Source: Paraphysomonas bandaiensis (taxonomy: Eukaryota; Chrysophyceae). From it: a stretch of 64,000 bases of DNA. Of the stretch, positions 51,901 to 64,000 are shown in pieces; position 1 is the stretch's first letter, and each line of letters starts with the position of its first letter. The notes under the pieces are model-generated. The model searched no databases and was not told where the DNA came from. It worked only from the letters and a program-made list of their open reading frames with translations. The stretch lies in assembly GCA_965644295.1 (NCBI GenBank), contig CBFFRP010000296.1, forward strand, positions 345,946-409,945, given 5' to 3'. A program made the translations under genes and the position numbers.

Positions 51901-54900
51901 CAGGACGGTTGGGCTGGAGTAGCTCAGTTTTCGTATCCACTAACGATATGTTATGCGTTCTCTCATTTGAACCGGCCAGTGTTGTTTTTAACGGATTTCT
52001 TCAACGATGCAATTCGTGTGGTATATACTGGTATTGGGGCTGTGCCAGCATTGTCAACCACGTCGCCCACAATGCGGCCAACGCGTCTCCCAACATCTTT
52101 CCCTACGCAAGAGCCAACAATTACTCTAACATCACATCCCACCATCCGACCGAGTTTGAGTCCTACATCCACTCCTACACAAGTCCCATCTGTATCTCCG
52201 ACATTGATACCTTCATATTTACCGACGACGTATCCCAGTACTACACCAAGTGGTGTTCCGACAAGGGTTCCTAGTGATGAACCTAGTCTACGTCCTACAA
52301 CATCACGTCCTACGGTAGATGGAGAAACTGTGCAGCCGACACCCCTCCCCACATTACATCCTACACGTAGTCCTACACAGCATCCGACATCGAATCCCAG
52401 TTGCAGCCCAACCTTTCGACCAACCTTACCACCTACTTTCAATCCCACCCGAATTCCAACAACAATACCAACTTCATTACCCACGTCGAATCCGTCGTTT
52501 GCTCCAACATTATCCCCTACATCGAACCCGACGTTTACTCCAAGTGTAGATCCAAGTGGTGTTCCTAGCATGGTACCTAGTGGTGAGCCGAGTTCGTCAC
52601 CAGTGACGTCACATCCTACGGTGGATGGGGAAACGAACGCACCCACTCATTCTCCAACGGCTCGGCCTACACGAAGTCCGACAGTGCATCCTACATCACT
52701 ACCTACTGTATTTCCTACTCTGTGTCCAACGGGTGTTCCCAGTAGTATTCCCAGTAGGGTTCCGACAAGTGTTCCGACGTTGAGTCCGACAGCGACTCCA
52801 ACCCACGATCCGACATCAGTACCGAGTGTATCTCCTACAGTGGATCCAACGCGTTCCCCAACTGTATCTCCAACAGTGTCCCCTACATCGAACCCGACGT
52901 TTACTCCAAGTGTAGATCCAAGTGGTGTTCCTAGCATGGTACCTAGTGGTGAGCCGAGTGAATCTCCGACGTCACCGACGCTAGCTCCATCTATTGATTA
53001 TAGATTTGTTAATGTGTCTACATATTTGGTTCGTGGTGGTGTAGTTGGAGTTGAGTTTGGGCAATATTTAGGCGATTCTGGTGTGTTTGTGAGTAATGGT
53101 ACTACAGTACTCTTTATAGTTGGTGTCAGTGTGGATTCATATGATTCCACCGCATTCCACCAAGTTTTGATGGTGGCTGGTGGCTCAGTATCAGGCAGTC
53201 GGGATGGCAGTTTTGATAGCAGTGACGCTTTATTTGCGAGTGTTAGTAGGATGAAATACGACGATATATCGAGCGTATTGTACGCATGCAGCGACGAGAG
53301 TAATGTGATTCGAATACTTGATTTGGAAGGACGATATGTGCATACTATCTCTGATGTGGGTGGTAATCGATTGTTGTTTAGCAGTCGTCAAGGATACAGC
53401 ACGGGAGGTCGATTTCCTGGTATGGATATTGACAAGGCAGGTTCGTATTTATATGTGACGGATCGCACGAACTTGTACAACCTTACTCGAGACACGACAT
53501 CTTCATCGATATCAGCGTATGTTCGTGAGGAATATGTAGCATTGACACAATTCAAGGCAGCTAATTCGTGGCCTGAGAATGTGTACATATTTGGTGTTGC
53601 TTCTGTCGAGAGTCACGGCATGGTGTATGTGACAGTGTCCTTGGGTTTGAATCTGTTGTTGAAGATACCAATGCGTGTGGCGCACTATTCGGAGATATCA
53701 GTGTTAGCGGGCAATCCAAGTGAAGTGTATGGGGGTATTTCTGATGATACTCACACCCCTTACCTTCAGGACGGGTTTGGCACAGATGCGTTACTGGCTT
53801 TTCCATCGAGTATAGCATATGACCCTGTGGAGGATGCTCTGTACTTCACAGAGAGTTTTACGGAGTTTAGCGATATTATCGATGATTTATATGTTGGCTC
53901 TATGACGGTTCGGAAGTACTCTGTGTACTCTGGCTATGTGAGTACGTATGCTGGTTATGACTTTTCTCAAAATCGCGATGAGCAAGGTTCATATTTCACC
54001 GCTGGTGGTTATCAGGACGGTTGGGCTGGAGTAGCTCAGTTTTCGTATCCACTAACGATATGTTATGCGTTCTCTCATTTGAACCGGCCAGTGTTGTTTT
54101 TAACGGATTTCTTCAACGATGCAATTCGTGTGGTATATACTGGTATTGGGGCTGTGCCAGCATTGTCAACCACGTCGCCCACAATGCGGCCAACGCGTCT
54201 CCCAACATCTTTCCCTACGCAAGAGCCAACAATTACTCTAACATCACATCCCACCATCCGACCGAGTTTGAGTCCTACATCCACTCCTACACAAGTCCCA
54301 TCTGTATCTCCGACATTGATACCTTCATATTTACCGACGACGTATCCCAGTACTACACCAAGTGGTGTTCCGACAAGGGTTCCTAGTGATGAACCTAGTC
54401 TACGTCCTACAACATCACGTCCTACGGTAGATGGAGAAACTGTGCAGCCGACACCCTTCCCCACATTACATCCTACACGTAGTCCTACACAGCATCCGAC
54501 ATCGAATCCCAGTTGCAGCCCAACCTTTCGACCAACCTTACCACCTACTTTCAATCCCACCCGAATTCCAACAACAATACCAACTTCATTACCCACGTCG
54601 AATCCGTCGTTTGCTCCAACATTATCCCCTACATCGAACCCGACGTTTACTCCAAGTGTAGATCCAAGTGGTGTTCCTAGCATGGTACCTAGTGGTGAGC
54701 CGAGTTCATCACCAGTGACGTCACATCCTACGGTGGATGGGGAAACGAACGCACCCACTCATTCTCCAACGGCTCGGCCTACACGAAGTCCGACAGTGCA
54801 TCCTACATCACTACCTACTGTATTTCCTACTCTGAGTCCAACGGGTGTTCCCAGTAGTATTCCCAGTAGGGTTCCGACAAGTGTTCCGACGTTGAGTCCG

Positions 54901-57900
54901 ACAGCGACTCCAACCCACGATCCGACGTCAGTACCGAGTGTATCTCCTACAGTGGATCCAACGCGTTCCCCAACTGTATCTCCAACAGTGTCCCCTACAT
55001 CGAACCCGACGTTTACTCCAAGTGTAGATCCAAGTGGTGTTCCTAGCATGGTACCTAGTGGTGAGCCGAGTGAATCTCCGACGTCACCGACGCTAGCTCC
55101 ATCTATTGATTATAGATTTGTTAATGTGTCTACATATTTGGTTCGTGGTGGTGTAGTTGGAGTTGAGTTTGGGCAATATTTAGGCGATTCTGGTGTGTTT
55201 GTGAGTAATGGTACTACAGTACTCTTTATAGTTGGTGTCAGTGTGGATTCATATGATTCCACCGCATTCCACCAAGTTTTGATGGTGGCTGGTGGCTCAG
55301 TATCAGGCAGTCGGGATGGCAGTTTTGATAGCAGTGACGCTTTATTTGCGAGTGTTAGTAGGATGAAATACGACGATATATCGAGCGTATTGTACGCATG
55401 CAGCGACGAGAGTAATGTGATTCGAATACTTGATTTGGAAGGACGATATGTGCATACTATCTCTGATGTGGGTGGTAATCGATTGTTGTTTAGCAGTCGT
55501 CAAGGATACAGCACGGGAGGTCGATTTCCTGGTATGGATATTGACAAGGCAGGTTCGTATTTATATGTGACGGATCGCACGAACTTGTACAACCTTACTC
55601 GAGACACGACATCTTCATCGATATCAGCGTATGTTCGTGAGGAATATGTAGCATTGACACAATTCAAGGCAGCTAATTCGTGGCCTGAGAATGTGTACAT
55701 ATTTGGTGTTGCTTCTGTCGAGAGTCACGGCATGGTGTATGTGACAGTGTCCTTGGGTTTGAATCTGTTGTTGAAGATACCAATGCGTGTGGCGCACTAT
55801 TCGGAGATATCAGTGTTAGCGGGCAATCCAAGTGAAGTGTATGGGGGTATTTCTGATGATACTCACACCCCTTACCTTCAGGACGGGTTTGGCACAGATG
55901 CGTTACTGGCTTTTCCATCGAGTATAGCATATGACCCTGTGGAGGATGCTCTGTACTTCACAGAGAGTTTTACGGAGTTTAGCGATATTATCGATGATTT
56001 ATATGTTGGCTCTATGACGGTTCGGAAGTACTCTGTGTACTCTGGCTATGTGAGTACGTATGCTGGTTATGACTTTTCTCAAAATCGCGATGAGCAAGGT
56101 TCATATTTCACCGCTGGTGGTTATCAGGACGGTTGGGCTGGAGTAGCTCAGTTTTCGTATCCACTAACGATATGTTATGCGTTCTCTCATTTGAACCGGC
56201 CAGTGTTGTTTTTAACGGATTTCTTCAACGATGCAATTCGTGTGGTATATACTGGTATTGGGGCTGTGCCAGCATTGTCAACCACGTCGCCCACAATGCG
56301 GCCAACGCGTCTCCCAACATCTTTCCCTACGCAAGAGCCAACAATTACTCCAACATCACATCCCACCATCCGACCGAGTTTGAGTCTTACATCCACTCCT
56401 ACACAAGTCCCATCTGTATCTCCGACATTGATACCTTCATATTTACCGACGTCATATCCCAGTACTACACCAAGTGGTGTTCCGACAAGGGTTCCTAGTG
56501 ATGAACCTAGTCTACGTCCTACAACATCACGTCCTACAACATCACGTCCTACGGTAGATGGAGAAACTGTGCAGCCGACACCCTTCCCCACATTACATCC
56601 TACACGTAGTCCTACACAGCATCCGACATCGAATCCCAGTTGCAGCCCAACCTTTCGACCAACCTTACCACCTACTTTCAATCCCACCCGAATTCCAACA
56701 ACAATACCAACTTCATTACCCACGTCGAATCCGTCGTTTGCTCCAACATTATCCCCTACATCGAACCCGACGTTTACTCCAAGTGTAGATCCAAGTGGTG
56801 TTCCTAGCATGGTACCTAGTGGTGAGCCGAGTTCATCACCAGTGACGTCACATCCTACGGTGGATGGGGAAACGAACGCACCCACTCATTCTCCAACGGC
56901 TCGGCCTACACTAAGTCCGACAGTGCATCCTACATCACTACCTACTGTATTTCCTACTCTGAGTCCAACGGGTGTTCCCAGTAGTATTCCCAGTAGGGTT
57001 CCGACAAGTGTTCCGACGTTGAGTCCGACAGCGACTCCAACCCACGATCCGACGTCAGTACCGAGTGTATCTCCAACAGTGTCCCCTACATCGAACCCGA
57101 CGTTTACTCCAAGTGTAGATTCAAGTGGTGTTCCTAGCATGGTACCTAGTGGTGAGCCGAGTGAATCTCCGACGTCACCGACGCTAGCTCCATCTATTGA
57201 TTATAGATTTGTTAATGTGTCTACATATTTGGTTCGTGGTGGTGTAGTTGGAGTTGAGTTTGGGCAATATTTAGGCGATTCTGGTGTGTTTGTGAGTAAT
57301 GGTACTACAGTACTCTTTATAGTTGGTGTCAGTGTGGATTCATATGATTCCACCGCATTCCACCAAGTTTTGATGGTGGCTGGTGGCTCAGTATCAGGCA
57401 GTCGGGATGGCAGTTTTGATAGCAGTGACGCTTTATTTGCGAGTGTTAGTAGGATGAAATACGACGATATATCGAGCGTATTGTACGCATGCAGCGACGA
57501 GAGTAATGTGATTCGAATACTTGATTTGGAAGGACGACATGTGCATACTATCTCTGATGTGGGTGGTAATCGATTGTTGTTTAGCAGTCGTCAAGGATAC
57601 AACACGGGAGGTCGATTTCCTGGTATGGATATTGACAAGGCAGGTTCGTATTTATATGTGACGGATCGCACGAACTTGTACAACCTTACTCGAGACACGA
57701 CATCTTCATCGATATCAGCGTATGTTCGTGAGGAATATGTAGCATTGACACAATTCAAGGCAGCTAATTCGTGGCCTGAGAATGTGTACATATTTGGTGT
57801 TGCTTCTGTCGAGAGTCACGGCATGGTGTATGTGACAGTGTCCTTGGGTTTGAATCTGTTGTTAAAGATACCAATGCGTGTGGCGCACTATTCGGAGATA

Positions 57901-60900
57901 TCAGTGTTAGCGGGCAATCCAAGTGAAGTGTATGGGGGTATTTCTGATGATACTCACACCCCTTACCTTCAGGACGGGTTTGGCACAGATGCGTTACTGG
58001 CTTTTCCATCGAGTATAGCATATGACCCTGTGGAGGATGCTCTGTACTTCACAGAGAGTTTTACGGAGTTTAGCGATATTATCGATGATTTATATGTTGG
58101 CTCTATGACGGTTCGGAAGTACTCTGTGTACTCTGGCTATGTGAGTACGTATGCTGGTTATGACTTTTCTCAAAATCGCGATGAGCAAGGTTCATATTTC
58201 ACCGCTGGTGGTTATCAGGACGGTTGGGCTGGAGTAGCTCAGTTTTCGTATCCACTAACGATATGTTATGCGTTCTCTCATTTGAACCGGCCAGTGTTGT
58301 TTTTAACGGATTTCTTCAACGATGCAATTCGTGTGGTATATACTGGTATTGGGGCTGTGCCAGCATTGTCAACCACGTCGCCCACAATGCGGCCAACGCG
58401 TCTCCCAACATCTTTCCCTACGCAAGAGCCAACAATTACTCTAACATCACATCCCACCATCCGACCGAGTTTGAGTCCTACATCCACTCCTACACAAGTC
58501 CCATCTGTATCTCCGACATTGATACCTTCATATTTACCGACGACGTATCCCAGTACTACACCAAGTGGTGTTCCGACAAGGGTTCCTAGTGATGAACCTA
58601 GTCTACGTCCTACAACATCACGTCCTACGGTAGATGGAGAAACTGTGCAGCCGACACCCCTCCCCACATTACATCCTACACGTAGTCCTACACAGCATCC
58701 GACATCGAATCCCAGTTGCAGCCCAACCTTTCGACCAACCTTACCACCTACTTTCAATCCCACCCGAATTCCAACAACAATACCAACTTCATTACCCACG
58801 TCGAATCCGTCGTTTGCTCCAACATTATCCCCTACATCGAACCCGACGTTTACTCCAAGTGTAGATCCAAGTGGTGTTCCTAGCATGGTACCTAGTGGTG
58901 AGCCGAGTTCATCACCAGTGACGTCACATCCTACGGTGGATGGGGAAACGAACGCACCCACTCATTCTCCAACGGCTCGGCCTACACGAAGTCCGACAGT
59001 GCATCCTACATCACTACCTACTGTATTTCCTACTCTGAGTCCAACGGGTGTTCCCAGTAGTATTCCCAGTAGGGTTCCGACAAGTGTTCCGACGTTGAGT
59101 CCGACAGCGACTCCAACCCACGATCCGACGTCAGTACCGAGTGTATCTCCTACAGTGGATCCAACGCGTTCCCCAACTGTATCTCCAACAGTGTCCCCTA
59201 CATCGAACCCGACGTTTACTCCAAGTGTAGATCCAAGTGGTGTTCCTAGCATGGTACCTAGTGGTGAGCCGAGTGAATCTCCGACGTCACCGACGCTAGC
59301 TCCATCTATTGATTATAGATTTGTTAATGTGTCTACATATTTGGTTCGTGGTGGTGTAGTTGGAGTTGAGTTTGGGCAATATTTAGGCGATTCTGGTGTG
59401 TTTGTGAGTAATGGCACTACAGTACTCTTTATAGTTGGTGTCAGTGTGGATTCATATGATTCCACCGCATTCCACCAAGTTTTGATGGTGGCTGGTGGCT
59501 CAGTATCAGGCAGTCGGGATGGCAGTTTTGATAACAGTGACGCTTTATTTGCGAGTGTTAGTAGGATGAAATACGACGATATATCGAGCGTATTGTACGC
59601 ATGCAGCGACGAGAGTAATGTGATTCGAATACTTGATTTGGAAGGACGACATGTGCATACTATCTCTGATGTGGGTGGTACTCGATTGTTGTTTAGCAGT
59701 CGTCAAGGATACAACACGGGAGGTCGATTTCCTGGTATGGATATTGACAAGGCAGGTTCGTATTTATATGTGACGGATCGCACGAACTTGTACAACCTTA
59801 CTCGAGACGCGACATCTTCATCGATATCAGCGTATGTTCGTGAGGAATATGTAGCATTGACACAATTCAAGGCAGCTAATTCGTGGCCTGAGAATGTGTA
59901 CATATTTGGTGTTGCTTCTGTCGAGAGTCACGGCATGGTGTATGTGACAGTGTCCTTGGGTTTGAATCTGTTGTTAAAGATACCAATGCGTGTGGCGCAC
60001 TATTCGGAGATATCAGTGTTAGCGGGCAATCCAAGTGAAGTGTATGGGGGTATTTCTGATGATACTCACACCCCTTACCTTCAGGACGGGTTTGGCACAG
60101 ATGCGTTACTGGCTTTTCCATCGAGTATAGCATATGATCCTGTGGAGGATGCTCTGTACTTCACAGAGAGTTTTACGGAGTTTAGCGATATTATCGATGA
60201 TTTATATGTTGGCTCTATGACGGTTCGGAAGTACTCTGTGTACTCTGGCTATGTGAGTACGTATGCTGGTTATGACTTTTCTCAAAATCGCGATGAGCAA
60301 GGTTCATATTTCACCGCTGGTGGTTATCAGGACGGTTGGGCTGGAGTAGCTCAGTTTTCGTATCCACTAACGATATGTTATGCGTTCTCTCATTTGAACC
60401 GGCCAGTGTTGTTTTTAACGGATTTCTTCAACGATGCAATTCGTGTGGTATATACTGGTATTGGGGCTGTGCCAGCATTGTCAACCACGTCGCCCACAAT
60501 GCGGCCAACGCGTCTCCCAACATCTTTCCCTACGCAAGAGCCAACAATTACTCTAACATCACATCCCACCATCCGACCGAGTTTGAGTCCTACATCCACT
60601 CCTACACAAGTCCCATCTGTATCTCCGACATTGATACCTTCATATTTACCGACGACATATCCCAGTACTACACCAAGTGGTGTTCCGACAAGGGTTCCTA
60701 GTGATGAACCTAGTCTACGTCCTACAACATCACGTCCTACGGTAGATGGAGAAACTGTGCAGCCGACACCCTTCCCCACATTACATCCTACACGTAGTCC
60801 TACACAGCATCCGACATCGAATCCCAGTTGCAGCCCAACCTTTCGACCAACCTTACCACCTACTTTCAATCCCACCCGAATTCCAACAACAATACCAACT

Positions 60901-63900
60901 TCATTACCCACGTCGAATCCGTCGTTTGCTCCAACATTATCCCCTACATCGAACCCGACATTTACTCCAAGTGTAGATCCAAGTGGTGTTCCTAGCATGG
61001 TACCTAGTGGTGAGCCGAGTTCATCACCAGTGACGTCACATCCTACGGTGGATGGGGAAACGAACGCACCCACTCATTCTCCAACGGCTCGGCCTACACG
61101 AAGTCCGACAGTGCATCCTACATCACTACCTACTGTATTTCCTACTCTGAGTCCAACGGGTGTTCCCAGTAGTATTCCCAGTAGGGTTCCGACAAGTGTT
61201 CCGACGTTGAGTCCGACAGCGACTCCAACCCATGATCCGACGTCAGTACCGAGTGTATCTCCTACAGTGGATCCAACGCGTTCCCCAACTGTATCTCCAA
61301 CAGTGTCCCCTACATCGAACCCGACGTTTACTCCAAGTGTAGATCCAAGTGGTGTTCCTAGCATGGTACCTAGTGGTGAGCCGAGTGAATCTCCGACGTC
61401 ACCGACGCTAGCTCCATCTATTGATTATAGATTTGTTAATGTGTCTACATATTTGGTTCGTGGTGGTGTAGTTGGAGTTGAGTTTGGGCAATATTTAGGC
61501 GATTCTGGTGTGTTTGTGAGTAATGGTACTACAGTACTCTTTATAGTTGGTGTCAGTGTGGATTCATATGATTCCACCGCATTCCACCAAGTTTTGATGG
61601 TGGCTGGTGGCTCAGTATCAGGCAGTCGGGATGGCAGTTTTGATAGCAGTGACGCTTTATTTGCGAGTGTTAGTAGGATGAAATACGACGATATATCGAG
61701 CGTATTGTACGCATGCAACGACGAGAGTAATGTGATTCGAATACTTGATTTGGAAGGACGACATGTGCATACTATCTCTGATGTGGGTGGTAATCGATTG
61801 TTATTTAGCAGTCGTCAAGGATACAACACGGGAGGTCGATTTCCTGGTATGGATATTGACAAGGCAGGTTCGTATTTATATGTGACGGATCGCACGAACT
61901 TGTACAACCTTACTCGAGACACGACATCTTCATCGATATCAGCGTATGTTCGTGAGGAATATGTAGCATTGACACAATTCAAGGCAGCTAATTCGTGGCC
62001 TGAGAATGTGTACATATTTGGTGTTGCTTCTGTCGAGAGTCACGGCATGGTGTATGTGACAGTGTCCTTGGGTTTGAATCTGTTGTTGAAGATACCAATG
62101 CGTGTGGCGCACTATTCGGAGATATCAGTATTAGCGGGCAATCCAAGTGAAGTGTATGGGGGTATTTCTGATGATACTCACACCCCTTACCTTCAGGACG
62201 GGTTTGGCACAGATGCGTTACTGGCTTTTCCATCGAGTATAGCATATGACCCTGTGGAGGATGCTCTGTACTTCACAGAGAGTTTTACGGAGTTTAGCGA
62301 TATTATCGATGATTTATATGTTGGCTCTATGACGGTTCGGAAGTACTCTGTGTACTCTGGCTATGTGAGTACGTATGCTGGTTATGACTTTTCTCAAAAT
62401 CGCGATGAGCAAGGTTCATATTTCACCGCTGGTGGTTATCAGGACGGTTGGGCTGGAGTAGCTCAGTTTTCGTATCCACTAACGATATGTTATGCGTTCT
62501 CTCATTTGAACCGGCCAGTGTTGTTTTTAACGGATTTCTTCAACGATGCAATTCGTGTGGTATATACAGGTATTGGGGCTGTGCCAGTATTGTCAACCAC
62601 GTCGCCCACAATGCGGCCAACGCGTCTCCCAACATCTTTCCCTACGCAAGAGCCACCGATTACTCTAACATCACATCCCACCATCCGACCGAGTTTGAGT
62701 CCTACATCCACTCCTACACAAGTCCCATCTGTATCTCCGACATTGATACCTTCATATTTACCGACGTCATATCCCAGTACTACACCAAGTGGTGTTCCGA
62801 CAAGGGTTCCTAGTGATGAACCTAGTCTACGTCCTACAACATCACGTCCTACGGTAGATGGAGAAACTGTGCAGCCGACACCCTTCCCCACATTACATCC
62901 TACACGTAGTCCTACACAGCATCCGACATCGAATCCCAGTTGCAGCCCAACCTTTCGACCAACCTTACCACCTACTTTCAATCCCACCCGAATTCCAACA
63001 ACAATACCAACTTCATCACCCACGTCGAATCCGTCGTTTGCTCCAACATTATCCCCTACATCGAACCCGACGTTTACTCCAAGTATAGATCCAAGTGGTG
63101 TTCCTAGCATGGTACCTAGTGGTGAGCCGAGTTCATCACCAGTGACGTCACATCCTACGGTGGATGGGGAAACGAACGCACCCACTCATTCTCCAACGGC
63201 TCGGCCTACACGAAGTCCGACAGTGCATCCTACATCACTACCTACTGTATTTCCTACTCTGTGTCCAACGGGTGTTCCCAGTAGTATTCCCAGTAGGGTT
63301 CCGACAAGTGTTCCGACGTTGAGTCCGACAGCGACTCCAACCCACGATCCGACGTCAGTACCGAGTGTATCTCCTACAGTGGATCCAACGCGTTCCCCAA
63401 CTGTATCTCCAACAGTGTCCCCTACATCGAACCCGACGTTTACTCCAAGTGTAGATCCAAGTGGTGTTCCTAGCATGGTACCTAGTGGTGAGCCGAGTGA
63501 ATCTCCGACGTCACCGACGCTAGCTCCATCTATTGATTATAGATTTGTTAATGTGTCTACATATTTGGTTCGTGGTGGTGTAGTTGGAGTTGAGTTTGGG
63601 CAATATTTAGGCGATTCTGGTGTGTTTGTGAGTAATGGTACTACAGTACTCTTTATAGTTGGTGTCAGTGTGGATTCATATGATTCCACCGCATTCCACC
63701 AAGTTTTGATGGTGGCTGGTGGCTCAGTATCAGGCAGTCGGGATGGCAGTTTTGATAGCAGTGACGCTTTATTTGCGAGTGTTAGTAGGATGAAATACGA
63801 CGATATATCGAGCGTATTGTACGCATGCAGCGACGAGAGTAATGTGATTCGAATACTTGATTTGGAAGGACGATATGTGCATACTATCTCTGATGTGGGT

Positions 63901-64000
63901 GGTAATCGATTGTTGTTTAGCAGTCGTCAAGGATACAGCACGGGAGGTCGATTTCCTGGTATGGATATTGACAAGGCAGGTTCGTATTTATATGTGACGG
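42993..64000 (+). CDS. Giant secreted NHL beta-propeller / PT-rich repeat protein, 3' end beyond window
   Basis: Exon 1 (42993-43068) encodes a signal peptide. A 52-nt phase-1 intron leads to exon 2 at 43121, which stays open to base 64000; repeat lengths of 354, 366, 2091 and 2112 bp are all multiples of three. About 6,985 residues lie in the window. Order: a Cys-rich head of about 100 residues (to ~43415); about 20 PT-rich units of 122 residues (to ~50860); then alternating ~390-residue NHL-type propeller domains and ~310-residue PT-rich stalks. Propeller evidence: YVSTYAG-x-DG-AQFSYPLTI and FLTDFFNDAIRVV, the classic NHL blade pattern, with earlier blades such as AFPSSIAYDP and LYFTES. PT-rich stretches with S/T-P spacing should be heavily O-glycosylated. 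An extracellular adhesin, cell-wall or mucilage protein is inferred. Confidence 0.85.
43452..50860 (+). repeat. Tandem array of about 20 units of 366 bp (122 codons)
   Basis: One 354-bp unit (43593-43946, lacking four codons) is followed by 18 units of exactly 366 bp (43947-50534) and a last partial unit. Units differ by only a few substitutions, such as TATTTCC/TATGTCC, CACGAAG/CACCAAG and ACTTTTA/ACGTTTA. Variants are shared by nearby units, as expected from unequal crossing-over. The array encodes the first PT-rich stalk. Confidence 0.97.
50881..52050 (+). other. First NHL-type beta-propeller domain of the giant protein
   Basis: About 390 residues beginning IDYRFVNVSTY and ending VVYTGIG. 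Six blade-like segments with aromatic, Gly and Asp landmarks can be drawn. The last two blades fit the NHL consensus best. The same domain recurs six more times downstream with few substitutions. Confidence 0.75.
50881..64000 (+). repeat. Higher-order array of ~2112-bp modules (propeller plus stalk)
   Basis: The same domain start recurs at 50881, 52993, 55105, 57196, 59308, 61420 and 63532. The spacing is 2112 bp except 2091 bp for the third module, which gained 15 bp and lost 36 bp in its stalk. Copies are nearly identical at nucleotide level. The seventh is cut by the window end. Confidence 0.97.

Noticed and set aside
51909-52274. Plus-strand 121-residue ORF within each module
   Set aside because: Out of frame with the propeller-stalk reading frame; it recurs only because the module recurs.
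43556-63150. GTGACGTCAC, a CRE-like palindrome once per 366-bp unit
   Set aside because: It encodes Val-Thr-Ser-His within the repeat and recurs only because the unit recurs; there is no independent regulatory evidence.

Overview
This is a nuclear window from a microbial eukaryote. Evidence: GT-AG introns, mostly 45-70 nt but some only 28-33 nt, interrupt most genes and restore reading frames into recognisable eukaryotic families (PI4-kinase, ABCC transporter, vasohibin, BFR1, RBM34/Nop12, a cAMP-receptor-like GPCR). No prokaryotic operons, tRNAs, rRNAs or CRISPR arrays were seen. Short introns, proline-threonine ('PT') cell-surface repeats and a Dictyostelium-type GPCR fit a protist (stramenopile or unicellular holozoan, for example), but the sequence alone does not settle the lineage.

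Layout. Genes come in head-to-head pairs: a minus gene and a plus gene separated by about 300-540 bp, with tail-to-tail gaps of 1-3.4 kb between pairs. Pairs: (1) unknown multi-pass membrane protein (-, cut by the left edge) / RBM34-like RNA-binding protein (+), followed by a NEK-like kinase gene (+); (2) GPCR (-) / vasohibin-type peptidase (+); (3) GT61 glycosyltransferase (-) / Kelch-EGF membrane protein (+); (4) PI4-kinase beta (-) / SGNH esterase-like secreted protein (+); (5) ABCC transporter (-) / protein tyrosine phosphatase with a C-terminal membrane segment (+); (6) FkbM methyltransferase (-) / BFR1-like coiled-coil protein (+); (7) bacterial-type FAD oxidoreductase (-) / giant NHL-PT repeat protein (+). 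Each divergent promoter carries the palindrome GTATAC, often as CGGTATAC. Transposons and dispersed repeats sit only in the tail-to-tail gaps: two hAT elements with perfect 8-bp target duplications, an inverted dispersed repeat, a 183-bp tandem duplication, and a duplicated small secreted-protein locus with one dead copy.

The right third (42993-64000) is one gene: a signal-peptide exon and then a single open exon of at least 20.9 kb, still open at the window end. It encodes a short Cys-rich head, about 20 tandem 122-residue PT-rich units, and then a higher-order array of ~704-residue modules, each an NHL-type beta-propeller plus a PT-rich stalk (seven propellers begun). The repeats are nearly identical at DNA level, which suggests recent unequal exchange or conversion.

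Several products enter the secretory pathway or cell surface (GT61, SGNH, FkbM, Kelch-EGF, NHL-PT, perhaps the phosphatase), so the region is rich in surface and glycan-related genes, but no operon-like pathway is implied. Exon boundaries were assigned by hand from splice sites and reading-frame phase.
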